NCBI GenBank assembly: GCA_008508345.1
Contig: QNGE01000127.1
Span: 217,858 to 281,857 of the forward strand
DNA length: 64,000 nucleotides
Source of the DNA: Paragonimus westermani
Lineage: Eukaryota; Platyhelminthes; Trematoda; Plagiorchiida; Troglotrematidae
Reading direction: 5' to 3'
The position numbers and the translations under genes are program-made. A model generated the notes under the pieces. It did no database searches. It saw only the letters and a program-made list of their open reading frames with translations, and had not been told where the DNA came from. Shown here piece by piece: positions 22,225-35,127 of this stretch (position 1 is the stretch's first letter; the number at the start of each line of letters is the position of its first letter).

Positions 22225-24637
22225 CGAGGAAATGTGAATGCATTTGATTGGTTTTATGGTTGTACCCGTACTTTATACACACCAGCTGACAGGAGGGCAA
22301 GCACATATAGGACGTGCGTTGCTTGTCCATCCAGCAGTCTAATTTGGTTATCAGTCGCGGACTTTCGCCTGATAATAATCCACTTCGTACTCTCTGTTGA
22401 CCTACAACTGTTTCAACAATTTTCGAGTTGTCCATTCCTGTGATTGTTTGTATTGTGCACGTTGTGTATATTCTATATGAAAAGAAAACAATGGGGAACC
22501 GAAACCCAAGAAAACTGACTTGAAACAATTTCCTGCTTGTCACCATGTCCCAGGTTTGATTACAGTGTGCACACAGTGTCTGTGCTGGTTTGTAAGTAGC
22601 AGATCGGTTCAGATACAGAACTTCCTCTGATTGCATTCATACTTGTCCGAATTAGTAACCATTTTGTACTCACTAACGCACACCATCGTAATATGCTGTT
22701 AGCAAAAAGAGTCCGGACCTGTATTACTATGGGTGCGGTGTTGGATTTGTTGTTTGTCCCCAATCAAACCAGTACACATAAAATCCTGACCAATGATAGG
22801 ATGGTTGTTGGTTTGAACCCCACCCAGACTATCTTGGCCTGGTTTGTGAGAACATGTAGAAAATGTTTGACGGTTGGTTGAAAACGAGCCTTTATGGACG
22901 TTGTCAGTGATGACTGGAAGTCGACTGTGTCCGGCTAAAGAAAACGAGATGTGAACAAATAGCACACCGTGGTCTCTGCCAGACTTTCGGATATGCACAT
23001 CAAATGGAATTCACCAAGCGAGCAATGGAAGCAGTTCACTCAAGCCGAACTCAGAAAAACAAAACGTTCGTGAAAAATAAAAAGAGAATAACCGGAACCT
23101 TCCAACCATTTCCAGTTCAGCGCTATGATAGGTACAGGTGACACTTTCGGAAGTTTTGTTCATGTCACAATATCGCTAATAATATGATTGAATTTCAACC
23201 ATAATTCGTGAGACTATTCATGTCTTCCACGGTGAACTGTAAAGAACTCGGCTGGAATACATGTGACTAAATGGTGAATTGATGTGATCTTTGTCAAGTT
23301 AACTACCACACAAATAAGCTTAATCTGCATTTACAAGGTTGCGAGCGAAATTTCAAGTGGCATTTGTCCGAACTTAACCTTCTTGACAAACAAGCAGTTC
23401 GACTGTACAAAAATGAATACGTTCACCTAGCACGAAAAGAGCTAAGCCTAAGCTAAAGAAGCGTGTCTCAAGCGTTCTTATGTCTTTCTCACTGGAAATG
23501 AAATCACGATATTCAGCAGTGGTCCGATGAAACCAAGCGCATCTGTTAACACGATAACTTTTTATGTAAGTAACGATGAAAAACCTAATCGGCGATGCAC
23601 GTAAGTGAAAGGATCGGTTGTATATGCCCCGTTTAGTATTCAAATGAACCCCAATTTTGTCAGCTAATCAGTGCCTGTTTTGATTCACGAGGATTACGAA
23701 TAAAACGTATTTGGTCAAGAAGAAAGTGAAACACAACCACGTTGTCTTTCATCACAGTACGTTGTAGTTTATTTCGTGAATGACGGACGCAACCAAAGGC
23801 GCGCATGTGCATATAAGATGCGAAGCACCTATTAGGAATTGCAGAAGGAAATATAATTTAGTGTTGATATATTGTAAAAGTGTGCACACTATGCTGATCA
23901 GTACTTTGTGAACAACGGGAAGTTTTATGAATATAAGGTAGGTTTAAGAGCCTTGAGTTATATGAAGACCAACACAGAGGGGAGTAAAACATGATCGGTT
24001 AGAAAATGAATAGATTAATGCCTTATTTTCTGCAAGCTACAAACAATTTCTCATATTTATAATTGATTACAGATCAGTGAGCGGCTTGTTGGTATCTTTG
24101 GATCGTGTACCACCTGTATTCATTGAAAAAAAATAATTCACTGGAATTTGCGTGATCTGTCCTACAGCTGAAATTAGTTGACTATTGATGTTAGTTGCTT
24201 AGTTGGCCAGTCGCGAGAGAGATTTATTTGTAGTCCATCGGCAAAATGGTGATGTTTAAAAAAGGCAGATAAGTTTGTCGACATTATTGTTGCTTGGCCA
24301 ACCGCAACATTTGAACGTGATCCAGGCAAGTGTACATTTTTTTCTCTCTCCATACAATACCTACAGTTACTGATAGTCCCTTATATTCCTAAAAAAATTG
24401 TATTGGTTGAAAGACCTGTCAAAACTGCTACATTAGACAATGTCCTTCTTTTCGACAGTGACATAAAAGGCATTGCGGTGTGAACTTTTTCAATAGAAGT
24501 AATAAGGACGTTGATTTTGACAAGTGCTAGAGTAACACATGGGTATGGCGGTTAATTTGGCCAAGTGAAATACGCCATTTAAAGCTGAAGAGAATTTCTT
24601 GCGATCTGAAGCATTGATGTGTTTGTTTGTACTGCAG

Positions 24638-24911
24638 TTCGAATACACCACTTCGATGGGTTTTCCGCAGTGTGTAATTGTTCCTGACACTAAATGTAGC
24701 CATGAGTGCGTCTATTTGGGCGCAAACAACACAGTAAGAGGGCACTTATCTCAGAAATGTGTGAACAGTAATTCGGCATGTCGTAATGCAAATCCGAAGA
24801 TAAGATGTCCAGCCGAGCGTACACCCCACAAGTTTGGTAACTTGCGTATGCCGACTAAAGCACCAATAGAACGGAGTGGTCTTTGTGATCGATGCTTGGC
24901 ACACAGTAACG
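24638..24911 (+). CDS. Candidate cysteine-rich extracellular exon
   Basis: After the acceptor TTTGTACTGCAG (ends 24637), 91 codons run in phase 0 to a possible donor GTAAAT at 24912. The frame has nine cysteines, spaced like an extracellular disulphide-rich module: CVIVPDTKCSHEC near the start, KCVNSNSACRN, an isolated IRC, and LCDRCLAHSN at the end. There is one N-glycosylation motif (ANNT). The cysteine pattern is not one I can assign: it is not a clean EGF, laminin-EGF, VWC or Kunitz pattern. The next splice-like segment at 25215-25370 is in an incompatible phase. The cysteine density makes chance less likely than for other candidates. Confidence 0.35.
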
Positions 24912-27900
24912 GTAAATGACCGGTTGACTTTAGGGCTTATGAGTATGGAGTACGCTAGACATGTGTTCTGTCAGCGAACGCAAAACAGAATACACATGAA
25001 AAGTAAGCTGTCTCTCTCTTACGAAAGGTAGAATAGACTGAGTCCGTTTATCAACCGTAATGAAAAACAACTTTCGGGATAATTGTTCATGACAAATCTG
25101 ATTACCAGAGCCTTTAGCAATGCTTATCGGTTGCATTGACGACGGACTCGGCCTATTTACACGCGTTGGCGCAACGAGAGCAGAGTGCAGCATGTATTAC
25201 CCCTTAGTCAGCAACCCCACCTTCTTTTCAGTAAAGTGAACGAAGATTGCGGATGGTACTATCTTAGACAACGAGTGTACGCTATCAGAATACCTGCAAT
25301 TTGGCCAATATTGTCGCTTCTACAACTTATCACATGTTCAGAAAGCTATCAGTTGAATTTTCTAAACTTATGAAGTAACTTTCATTGGCAGACAATCTCA
25401 ATTATAGTCAGATCAGTCTAAGGAAATTGTGACAGTGTCTCCAGTAATGTTCATTCGGGCTCTGTTAAGTACGATTCACGTGATAGTTTAGCCACATTTA
25501 GAGTGCGGCTCAGGGGGATCCCATTACTCTCTCCGATAATAACAACTAATTACACACGTTCAGTTACACAGCAAAGTTAGGAGCTTACCTCCTCTCGATC
25601 ACCAGAAAAATACTACTTAAAGTTTGATGTAACCAATCCATTGGAACCCAACTGGACAAACTATGGCTTCAAGATGTTAAATTACTTAAATGTCTCTTGC
25701 TGCTTATTGTATAACGAGCACTTTGTAACCGTTCACGTCTTTACTCTTTGAGCTTAGCAGATGGAGAAAACCGGGGTACGCTTCGGCAATGTCAGGCGGG
25801 CCTACTACCTAATAAAAAATAGCCAGGTACACACGGGTGCAAAGTTCAGCACGATATATGAGCTTTTTACATTACCTTCAAGTTGAAGGCGACTTAGAAG
25901 ATGTCTCAGATCCGCGCTTCTATGTAGAAGACGCGTTGGGGGTTCAGTTTGTCCGACCGCTCCCTCATCTCATCCCACTCACCAAATGTATTCGACCGTC
26001 CATCTCGTGACCAACACTCACTGGTAGAGCCGAAATTTGTGCCAATGCAAATGTTTTACTAGCGATCCAGTCATGAAAGGTTAAGGCTTTGGCTGGACTG
26101 GAATCAAAGAGAAACAGTATGCTCAAACGTGGCAAGCTGTCTACCAGCCGGGCTACAAACCTATGGCGGCCGTTTAGAAATTTGGACTCTGTTGCTCAGT
26201 CGTCCCAATCTCTCATATGGATTCCACCAAATCATCCACGAAATTGACTGGTCAGGAAGAGTTCAATGTAACTGTGTTTGGTTGGCCACTCACAAGCCAG
26301 CATTTCGTACTATGTGCAAATCGGTCGGTTCAACTGGTCATGTCAACCTATCCGAAGGCGTATCACCAAGTCGTGCTTACAGTATTCATTCACATATTTA
26401 TCCTGGCCCTGAAAATGATCTTGGCTTGTCCCTCAAATGCGTTGGTTGACTTCACAAGCTGATCCTTATCACGTCAGCAAATCATTTCTTGCCACTGTCT
26501 TGAAAGTAGGGGAATGTACATTGTGCGTCTTTCACATTTATGGCTGGTTTACCTCGAAGATCGAATTCGTAGACATCTGATTTTGAAAGTAAGCATTAGA
26601 CTTGAGCTTCACCATCGTTTGTGCTCAGTAGTAGTGCATAACCTTTGAACTCTGGCTGAGCTCTTGTTGGTCAACCACACTGGCCACTACGCCGTTAACC
26701 TTATATATGGCACTACATGCGCTAACCGTCAGTCGCATTTGAATGTTAGTAACACTTGATGAATGTCATTACGAGAACAGACGCATTAACCGTCCGGTTA
26801 ACTCTCGACAATGACTACAAGATTAGACGTTTCCACCAGCGTGCGACCAAATGTTAGTAACACTGAAGTTACTTAAACCAAGTTCCCTACTAAGTATCAT
26901 TACCAAGAAGTTACATAATGCTACCTCATTCCTTCGTTAAATCATTATCATTACAGGTAGTACGTTTTGAATTGACTGACCTACATTTGTTGTTGTTTGT
27001 TCTTGTAGAATTCTGTGGCCTAAAGCAGCTGTGCTTTGTTTGTCAAAGTGACATATTTAACTGTTTTCGGACGCCAATACGTCAGTACACAGCGTTAGCC
27101 CTGCAACCAATCTAACCCTTGAGCAAGTCAATTATCTTCCTAAGTAACACAGATAATTTACTGTGTTGTTTTGGAGTATTTGATTTCGGTAAAATTGAAG
27201 AGCATCTCACATAACCTCCTCATTATTTATTGCCATTATTTCGCTGATTGTACTGCATGATGCCACTTGCCTATCAATGTAACGCTAGCGTGTTCGCAAG
27301 AACTCAACAGGGGGTCAGGACAGTTAAACAGACAACTGCGTACATAAGTTTTGTTTGTATGCGCCCGCGGCGTACGTATAGTTTTTATAGATTTAACCAT
27401 TCAAACCTCCATCCGTCGGTCAAAATTTGTCAGATCCAAAATGTTTCTGCATAGAACATTTTGCATGAGATAATTGAAAGATCTGTGATGGCTAACTGCG
27501 TTTTCCATAAATACTCTTTATTAGTGTTGTTCAGGTGGTTGAAACGTAGAGTATTGCAAATTGCTGGTAACATGTTATTCTCAATCCATTTATTAAACTT
27601 TGATAGCTTCATTTTCGAGGTGAACCAAATGTGTAGAAACCATACAACTTCGCTCAAGTTATCCCATTTTGAACAGGTTGGAAACACTCATCATATTTCG
27701 GATTGCTGTGATTGCCTGGTGGAGTCGGAGGTACCGCTTTGTGTGAATAGTTCCTCATCACTGTGCACTTTTTTAATCAAATAATCGTATATTTTGGTCA
27801 CTCACACCATCAGACATACAAAATCCTAGCATCTAGCTTTGCACTGCTCAAACTACAGCTGAAACTGGATGGTTTAAACGAACAAAAGATACGCATCCAT

Positions 27901-29730
27901 CTGTTTTTTCCACTCTATGCCCATCACTGGTGAGACACAGATGTACAAAACGAAGTGCGTAATGACTTCTTCGCAAAAACGGCAACTAAGCAGCCAGCAT
28001 AGTCCTACCAGTTCTGCCCCTTGTTTGCTAGTGCTCATGAAAAAAGTTGCAACGAACATTCATAATATGCTAACGTTCTTTCGACTTCAAACGTACGTAA
28101 AGGCTACCAGTGTTATATAGTGCGGAATCTAGCCTGCAGACCCATAGAATAATAGTCAGACGTTTAACTGTCCACTGATGTGAAGTCTGTGAAGATGTGA
28201 ATAACGTGCCCATATTGCATGCGGTCACGTGTTCATTCCCCGTTCTGGACCGGAATATAAACCATTGGTAAGCATTTGGTACTGACAGCGCATGTAATCC
28301 CTTTTTTAATTTTAGAACACCACTGATTGCAAGTTTCCAGTCAACAAGAATGAAAATAAATTTGTGGCCGCAAAATTGGTGATCATCAACCGTAATAATA
28401 TCAAACATATCGTGATGATGGTATAAACTTACTGTTGCAATCACTTGAGTCCACTCTGCGGACTTCACGTCGAAGTGACTCACTTCTTTACTGCATTTCA
28501 GTTACTAACATTTACTTGCCTTATACCCCGTGCACTTTCTTCCCGTCGTTCTTGTTTTTCTGCCTTGACTACCACGCATTACCCACTCCGGTAACCTTCT
28601 GTTGGCCATTTCATTTAGTTCTTTCTTCCACCCCTGTCGCAATCTCCCTCTGCGTTTAAATTGCGAAGGAGATGATCGACATCCGGTATGCTAAGCCTGT
28701 CATTTCCGGTGTGAATTAGTAATTGCCTTTCGAAATTTCCCGCTCTTCCGTGTTTGAGGTGGTGGTTGTGGTAAGTCCAGGATTTGTGTGTAAGAGAGAA
28801 TGGGAGATAAGCACTAGTCCACAGAGCATGGAGGAGAATAAAAGGCGATTTTCCTGTTATCAGCTACTACGTGATTGACCCCAGCTGATATGTTTGGGTT
28901 CCAAGTTTACCATAATTTCTTCCGATGGAGTGTGAACTGACTGAATGACAGTCTGCTGTGGTTTAATTGCATGCTGATCTAAAGACGTTAGCTTGACTCT
29001 AAAAATGAGAAAGATAAAGCGCACATTTTCATCATTGGTGGTTCGTACTCAACTCTTTCATGTTCTGTTTACTGTCCTAGAGTTTGAAGATTAACCTCCT
29101 GCACAAAGTTATTTGGTTTTGTAATCTGATATAGCCAAATATTTTTGTGAAGGTGAAGTATGCAACACATGAGTTTTCATTGGAGTATATGAAAAGATTA
29201 CTCGACAGGATCTATTCACAGACAGATTTTGTTGTATATGTTCGAGAGCAAAACATTCTGTTTACTTTGAATTTGTTCTAAAATAATAGTATGTTAGATA
29301 GCAAATCTGGTTCAGAATTATATAGAGTTGACATCAGCTGGACTCATACCGATGGCGGAGAAAGCATACCCTTACTCGACACATATGTTCACCTGAACTA
29401 CAAAGCCATGTTTTAAGCATAAATGTGTTTGAAATCATTTTACCATAATGAACAGCACACAGGTTTTACAAATACTTAACTTGCCACATTTTTACTATAC
29501 GTTGCAGCATCGGGTGGTTCGCTACAGATCACATAGGGAGTGCTATTTACCAGGGGACCACGTGTATTAGCTATACGCTAAAGGATATGTGGGACGCATT
29601 TCGTTGTTTGTTCTTCCTGGATAAGTTCCATATCGATTTATCAAAAGTTCACAGAAGGGTTGATGCCACATACCAAACCGTGGTGTGTGATGCGATTCAT
29701 CTTGCACTCAGTTGATAGTGCTGGCTTTAG
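24912..29730. other. No supported gene; one repeat fragment
   Basis: Overlapping open frames at 26119-26462 in three phases, and a short frame at 26505-26588 before a GTAAGC, are suggestive but contradictory. A Penelope-type repeat fragment sits at 27530-27610. Nothing else is recognised. Confidence 0.4.
27530..27610 (+). repeat. Diverged partial copy of the 55-kb palindromic (hammerhead) repeat
   Basis: The stretch beginning AGGTGGTTGAAACGTAGAG is shared, with modest divergence, with 55163-55237. It includes the 3' half of the ribozyme region (end of helix II, GAAAC, GTA, GAGT). The CUGANGA half is missing here, so it cannot form a hammerhead. It is probably an old truncated copy of the same element. 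Confidence 0.6.
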
Positions 29731-29818
29731 CAAACTGACTCAGCAAACCGATCACTGTCCATGTTCATGCGTAGGTACATTGATAAGTACTGTCGACGGG
29801 CTATCCCCCATCCAGTGA
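29731..29818 (+). CDS. Weak candidate internal exon
   Basis: It follows GCTGGCTTTAG and is open for 29 codons, including MFMRRYIDKYCRRAIPHPV, a basic aromatic-rich stretch. Two overlapping donors occur, GTGAGT at 29815 and GTAAGT at 29819. No homology was recognised. Confidence 0.28.
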
Positions 29819-31199
29819 GTAAGTAAATGTCTGATAAAAACAGCCCCTTCTCGATAGCCTTTTATACTTTTGGGAGTACCATCAAACCCATATTTGTATC
29901 ACATCGTAAAACCACTCTCTCGACCGAAGGAGAAACATTTTTCTTCAGACGATTGTTTTGAATCGTTATTTTTCCGACAGTCGATATTTAACCAGTCAAT
30001 TTTTCTGTTGCTCCTTGTGAACATTGCGTATTTCCGAGGCGCCATTCTGAACCTAATGGAAAGGTGCGGTCATATCTGCCCGGCGGGGCGAACTCAAATT
30101 TTGCTTCCTGCTACTTTTCTCTGATGGTTTTAATAACGTGGTGCAATTTGTACAAACACACTCAGTCAAGAACCAATTTACAAGAACGGTTCAACTCAGT
30201 CTGTTCGGTAGGGCACACAATTGTGAGTTTGGGTCATGTGTATCTACTTACGGGGTATCACCTTTGGTGGTCATTCGTGATCGATTGAACCATGTGATTC
30301 GTTGTGGAAAACGCAAATATGTACACATAAGGCTAACTTGTTCCCTATAAGGACGTCCGTTATAAAAAACACAAAGAGCTACTGTGTACTAAAAAGATAC
30401 TCGAAAAACATATACGTCCGTCGTCACTTCCGTTATAACTGTCTTCATGAACAATCAAATGGCATAATTTATTCAAAACTTGAAGGTACAGGTGAGCCGT
30501 TTTCTTTTTATGGAATGAGCTTTAGATGACGAAAAATACGATGCCCTTTCGGCGAACGGTCCGGAGAGTAAGACGGAAATGACAATATTTTGTGAATGAA
30601 TTCACTTAATATTAAGATCGTGATTAGCGATATTTGCATATGCTGTGATTTAACGGAATCATGGCATAACGGCTAACTTCTACTGGATGCCTTATAATCA
30701 ACCTCTGGTGTGCAATACAAAGTCCATGAATGAACAAAGTTGCTTTGAACAAACCACCCGGTCCCAGAAAAGTTTTGCTGACTTCTATGGGTTGACCATC
30801 CTGTTCTAGCCACCTATTCTCTGAAGATTTGGTGGTCTTGATGTCTATTTTAAAGCTCCCAGATTACTTGCTCATTACCCATATCATTTCCTATTACAAG
30901 GACTAAGATTTTGTTCAGAACAACAGTTTGTTCTAAAAGGTATTATTGGATCTCCAATTCGTGAGTAACCTAGTTTTCTTAATGTCTGAATGTAGAGTCT
31001 TGCCTAGGTTACCCGCAAGAATCCAGATTAGTGTTTGTGTTCTAGATGATTCTGCAACTTCCAAGTGTTCTGTGTTCATTACATTCGTAAGTCAAGTCAC
31101 CTTGCTGGTTCACTTCAGGGTCTAATTGGCCCAGGTGCCATTTTCATTTCCACATGTAACGGTTTGTTTTCGTACGAACAAGTACTTACAGGTCCTAAG
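29819..31199. other. No supported gene
   Basis: Several overlapping + strand open frames occur between 29870 and 30529, but none carries a domain or consistent splice borders. They switch phase without clear junctions. Confidence 0.4.
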
Positions 31200-31254
31200 A
31201 AGTCAGTTGTGCGAACAGCGCATCACCGAAAACAGCTGTTCGCACAACTGACTT
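31200..31254. repeat. Perfect 20-bp inverted repeat
   Basis: Arms 31200-31219 and 31235-31254 are exact reverse complements around a 15-base loop. The right arm and its flank resemble a single-arm sequence at 59597-59650 (shared core ACCGAAAACAGCTGTT), so this is probably a foldback version of a dispersed repeat rather than a local regulatory hairpin. Confidence 0.8.
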
Positions 31255-31424
31255 ACAGTTCCTTTGGAACTTCTTATTAAATGACCTAATATCTTTAATA
31301 ATTCCGTGTTTATACCACGACAAAGGTATACGACCGTCTGACCCACTGCTCATTTCTTAAACTATCGACGCGACAGCACTCGTTGCTAATCACAAAAGAG
31401 TAAATCTCATTAGAAAGCTGTTAG

Positions 31425-31547
31425 CGGGATTTTTTTGCAATATTCCCCATGAAGAACAGTGGACGTGGAATGGAGAAGAGGCTCAGCGAAATTATGCTAC
31501 GTGACATGTTTAATTCTTTCGCCTTAGCACCTCGTCAGATCGATTTG
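31425..31547 (+). CDS. Candidate internal exon, phase 0-0
   Basis: From AGCTGTTAG (ends 31424) to a GTACGT donor at 31548, 41 codons are open and stop-free. They include EKRLSEIMLRDMFNSFALAP, an amphipathic helix-like stretch. The acceptor lacks a long pyrimidine tract. The fragment looks like part of a soluble helical protein, but I do not recognise it. Confidence 0.3.
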
Positions 31548-33418
31548 GTACGTTTCTGACGATAGACTACATTACGTTGAAACTCAAACTCACATGTGCT
31601 TACATCAAAGTATCCGACAATTCAGCCGTGAAGCTGTGGAATGTGGCATACTTATACACGTTACAAATAACTGCCTCCATGGGTTCTGCTTAAGTTTGAG
31701 GGCAGGCTGCTAACCGATCGGCTCAAAGTCGTACTTTTTAGAAAGGTGATCAATTCTCTGTTATGCGTCGACGTACCTGGATCGCTGTTTCCTTGACGGT
31801 CATATTTACTTGGCACGAGAAAATAGACAGCACAGTGTTCTAGCTTCCTTCAGAACTTAAGGATCGGCGTCCTTATGCTCATCTTCTACGGCTAATATAC
31901 TCACTGAAAGACTGACAGTCCTCATTAGTTCAGTGAGCCTCCAGCGCTAGTGTTCTTTCTGAATCTTTCTCTTTCTGCCATCATGCCAGCTATATCTGCA
32001 CTCATCGGACCCACCCGAAGTATTTTTCTCACTTTGGCAACGACGGCGTATTCATTGATGAGCACGAGGAAAATATTGTTGTGTCTGTAACACGTGATTC
32101 AGATAGATGATTTTAATTACCCCTTTGTTTTAATTAACATCCGTTGCACATACTTCGTAGGCGCATCTAGTTTGAGTGCCGATTCATTCTTTAAACCACC
32201 TGTAGTTTTATTAGACGCCAAAAGCAACGTCTGTCTTTGACAAAGTTGCTGGCTTGCCCATTCAACTCTTCTGCGCTGTCTTTTGTCATCTCAGTCAGGC
32301 CTTGACCTCATCTCTGGATATGGCATATGATGTTGAAATCTCTCAGATACGCAAGTTCATCTGTTGAAACGCTTAAACTTTCGTTTTTCTGATTTAGCCG
32401 GTTCACGTTGCATCACGTGACCAAGCAAATGGGGGAAGAAGTGATTGTCCCATATGTCTTGGTCACGTTGTTACAGTAAACTGCCAGTTCAGCTACAAAG
32501 TGACTCGATAATTACGATGTACATTAAAAAAATGCCCGTCTGTTTCGCAAGACAACAGAAGCCTATGTCTCCGGGGTTCTCATCTAGACATCGTGAAATA
32601 TAATCCTGTCAACCCTATCTACCTCACATTTATTAACAACTGTGCTATATGAAAAGTATTCGGATGCAACTCAGCAAACTGCTTCCTAATAAGATTTATT
32701 CATAAGAAAGACTGATAAACGTAGGGGGACTCGTATGACTTTGTGTGAGTCATCTTGTATGTATTTTTAAGAGCGCTTTAATGACAACCGTGCAAAACTG
32801 GCATCTTCATATGGCCATGTACAATCCAATATATTCTGTGATTATTTAAGAACCATTTTTTTGTCTAAGATCAGCATGTCACAGTTGTGACTTAAAAGGA
32901 CCTGGTTCTCGTCTCAGCCTGAAAGATTAGAAAATTGAGAGGCTGAATCCGACACCAGTATAAAATTTTACGTTTCCAGATGAGAGGCATGACAATCTTC
33001 GTGATACTCAACTCGTGAATGGACGGGATGAAGGAGGTGCACACTCACTATGATCTATAAAGTTACAAATTGCCCTCAATTTTCAGTGTGTCTTCATGTT
33101 GTACTGTTTACGTTAGTGCGATATTGACACGAATTCCCACGGCATTTTGATGTGTGGTGCACAATTGCACGCCCATTTCTTATGAACATGGTTAATCTTC
33201 GCAGCTGTGATTGGTATGCCGATGTTTTAGTCGCTAACCAACCCACCAGTGCACATAATTTACCCGGTCCCATGGTTAGACTAGCAGAATGTGGATGTGT
33301 TGAGTCATAGTTTTTCAAACCATGTTTACCTTGACTTACATCACCTTTGGTAACACAAATACTAACAAGCTGTTTTGTACTACACATGTATGCATTGTGA
33401 ACTACGGTGCCGTTGCAG
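31548..33418. other. No supported gene
   Basis: No domain-bearing frame or repeat could be identified. A - strand frame at 33094-33387 is open but featureless. Confidence 0.4.
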
Positions 33419-33495
33419 ATCAGGTTTTTTTTACAGATAAATACGATAGTGCACCAGCTACATTATTTGCCACCGAAAAACGAAACGTGCCATCT
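33419..33495 (+). CDS. Weak candidate short exon
   Basis: It follows CCGTTGCAG and ends at a GTAAGC donor (33496). The frame reads on as DKYDSAPATLFATEKRNVPS. A second acceptor, TTTTTTTTACAG (ends 33436), lies inside, so the exon may be only 33437-33495. No homology was recognised. Confidence 0.25.
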
Positions 33496-34991
33496 GTAAG
33501 CCGTGTTCAACTCGCGTATTAATCCCGTTCTAACCGGACAATCAATGTTCTCACTTTGTTGTATTCTTCTGCTAACAGGTATACGATGTTCGAATTAAGT
33601 GAGACGGTTTTTGGAAGGTTGTACTTGAAACTGTCGGAATAACACCCAAGTATTGCCAGTCGTGTTTATTTAAGTCTGTGCAGATGAAAGAATTGAACAA
33701 AAGAACCCGTTTGACGATCAGTACCAAACATTCGCTTTCTAAACTCTTCGTTGCTGTTACCAGGGAATAAGCAAGTTGTCTGTGAAGTGAGTGCATTAAG
33801 TGACACGGGGCAGTGAAAGCTGTAATGAAGCTGTCTTGCTAATGATGTTTTAGTTTCAGTTACAGCTCAGTTGTTTGTTTGTACGGTGTAGACGCTTTGA
33901 TGTTGAATGTTTGAATATAGACGTAGCTATTTTCAGCAGTTAAAGCCTTTCTCGTCCCGTTCTTTTTTCTTCTCTCTTTCCACACAGGTTTTTTTTATAT
34001 TCACGGTCGTGTGGCAGTTAAGCATCAGTGATTCACACTGATGCATTGCTATCTGTGATGATGATGATGATTTCGATGACAGATTTTCTTAGGGTCACTG
34101 TAGACTGATGAAGTTTCTCGGTTTGCCAATGTTACTGTTCACCGTTTCTCGAACTTATCATAAAGCATGGATAAAAATAGACAATTTCAGTTGGCAATTT
34201 CAATGAATCGGCAGTAGAACTATGTTTTCTTTAATGCGGTTGTTATGTATGAAATTGAATTAGTCTCTCACTTGTGTGGATTGTGTGTAGCTCTAGTCGT
34301 CCAGTTTTTACAATGGAATGGAATGAAAAAGAGATTCATCCGTAGCTGATAAATATGCTCAACATGGTACATCAAAACTTTACGGACTAAACAAATTACT
34401 GATGTTTCAGATAGGCACAGCGTTCCTCAGTTAACCCGTTCTCAATGACAGCGACCATAAATGGACAGTCATTACGTCGTGACCGTCCCATAATACCGAT
34501 TGATAATTCTGTTTCACACTGGTTTGTTTCGCTTACTTTGAGCCTGCTTTCCGATAACATTGGGTTTTTATTCAGATGCTGACTTACTTTGGATGAGTAT
34601 CTGGATTTTCAAAACGGAAACTGAATTACGGAAGATGTGGTAATAGCGACGAATAGATTCAGTCATTTTGCTTGACCTTTTGTAACTCACCAAATACGTG
34701 TGAGTTACATTCGAGTAAACATTGCCTTCATTGGACCACTTCAGTTTGCCTGACTTGTTCAACTCTGTGAAACGGATAAAAACATTTATTTCCACAGCGA
34801 AGTTACAAGAGTCTCTTCTTCATGATGGAATCTTTGAACTTCAAAAATAGTGGTTAATCGAATGTTCAATGACGGGTGATTAATGGTGGTAAGCCTTGAG
34901 ATCATCGATCGCAACAGATTGTAACATTTTTGATTTCATGGGGAAAAACTGATCCCATTTGCTCTCTCATTTACTCTTCTTGTTACTGTAG
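33496..34991. other. No supported gene; small hairpin and GAT repeat
   Basis: A perfect 9-bp hairpin (arm GCATCAGTG) lies at 34022-34044, and a short GAT trinucleotide run at 34057-34072. The trinucleotide run could be the tail of an old RTE-like or SINE insertion, but no body could be aligned upstream. Confidence 0.4.
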
Positions 34992-35127
34992 TGAACCAGA
35001 TGCTAGGGAAGAATTGAGGTTGTGTGAGCCTTTTCCTGGTAACCTTGATTTTTCTACTATCCAGAGTGACTTCCGACATTTAGTCTCACTGATGGCGGGA
35101 GCATCAAACTATTATTCGAACTTCTAA
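34992..35127 (+). CDS. Candidate terminal exon of a + strand gene
   Basis: A good acceptor (pyrimidine-rich CATTTACTCTTCTTGTTACTGTAG) is followed by 44 codons and TAA at 35125-35127. The tail is mixed acidic/aromatic: EPDAREELRLCEPFPG then SLMAGASNYYSNF. A GTAACC inside (35040) could be an alternative donor. No homology was recognised, so I cannot connect it to the PAR-3 or carboxypeptidase exons. Confidence 0.33.

Larger units (their letters stand above)
14771..24637. other. Long intronic or intergenic stretch with little structure
   Basis: Nearly 10 kb in which I support no gene apart from a weak exon candidate at 19474-19561. A GTTT tetranucleotide repeat lies at 22204-22224. A GGTTTGAACCC motif at 22810-22820 looks like a pol III B-box and may mark an old tRNA-like SINE, but no A-box or full body could be aligned. 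Confidence 0.4.

Noticed and set aside
22196..22636. 146-codon - strand frame
   Set aside because: Its end translates the GTTT repeat, and overlapping frames on the other strand are equally open; no domain.
22760..22870. B-box-like GGTTTGAACCC suggesting a tRNA gene or SINE
   Set aside because: No A-box at a suitable distance and no cloverleaf; kept only as a note.
25215..25373. Frame after TTTTCAG with a hydrophobic C-terminus, possible next exon of the cysteine-rich candidate
   Set aside because: The splice phase is incompatible with the proposed donor at 24912.
26119..26588. Cluster of open frames in three phases plus a GTAAGC donor
   Set aside because: No single frame is consistent with the borders and none shows a domain.
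26640..26710. Possible SINE head on the - strand
   Set aside because: Only a loose A-box/B-box spacing, without the ribozyme or leader blocks.
31552..31585. CTGACGA followed 16 bases later by GAAAC (+ strand)
   Set aside because: The bases between cannot form helix II and no UH triplet with a helix I partner follows.
33440..33500. Any CRISPR array, prophage, plasmid origin, rRNA or true tRNA gene
   Set aside because: None was seen anywhere in the window; the sequence is eukaryotic in style. The coordinates given are only a placeholder.
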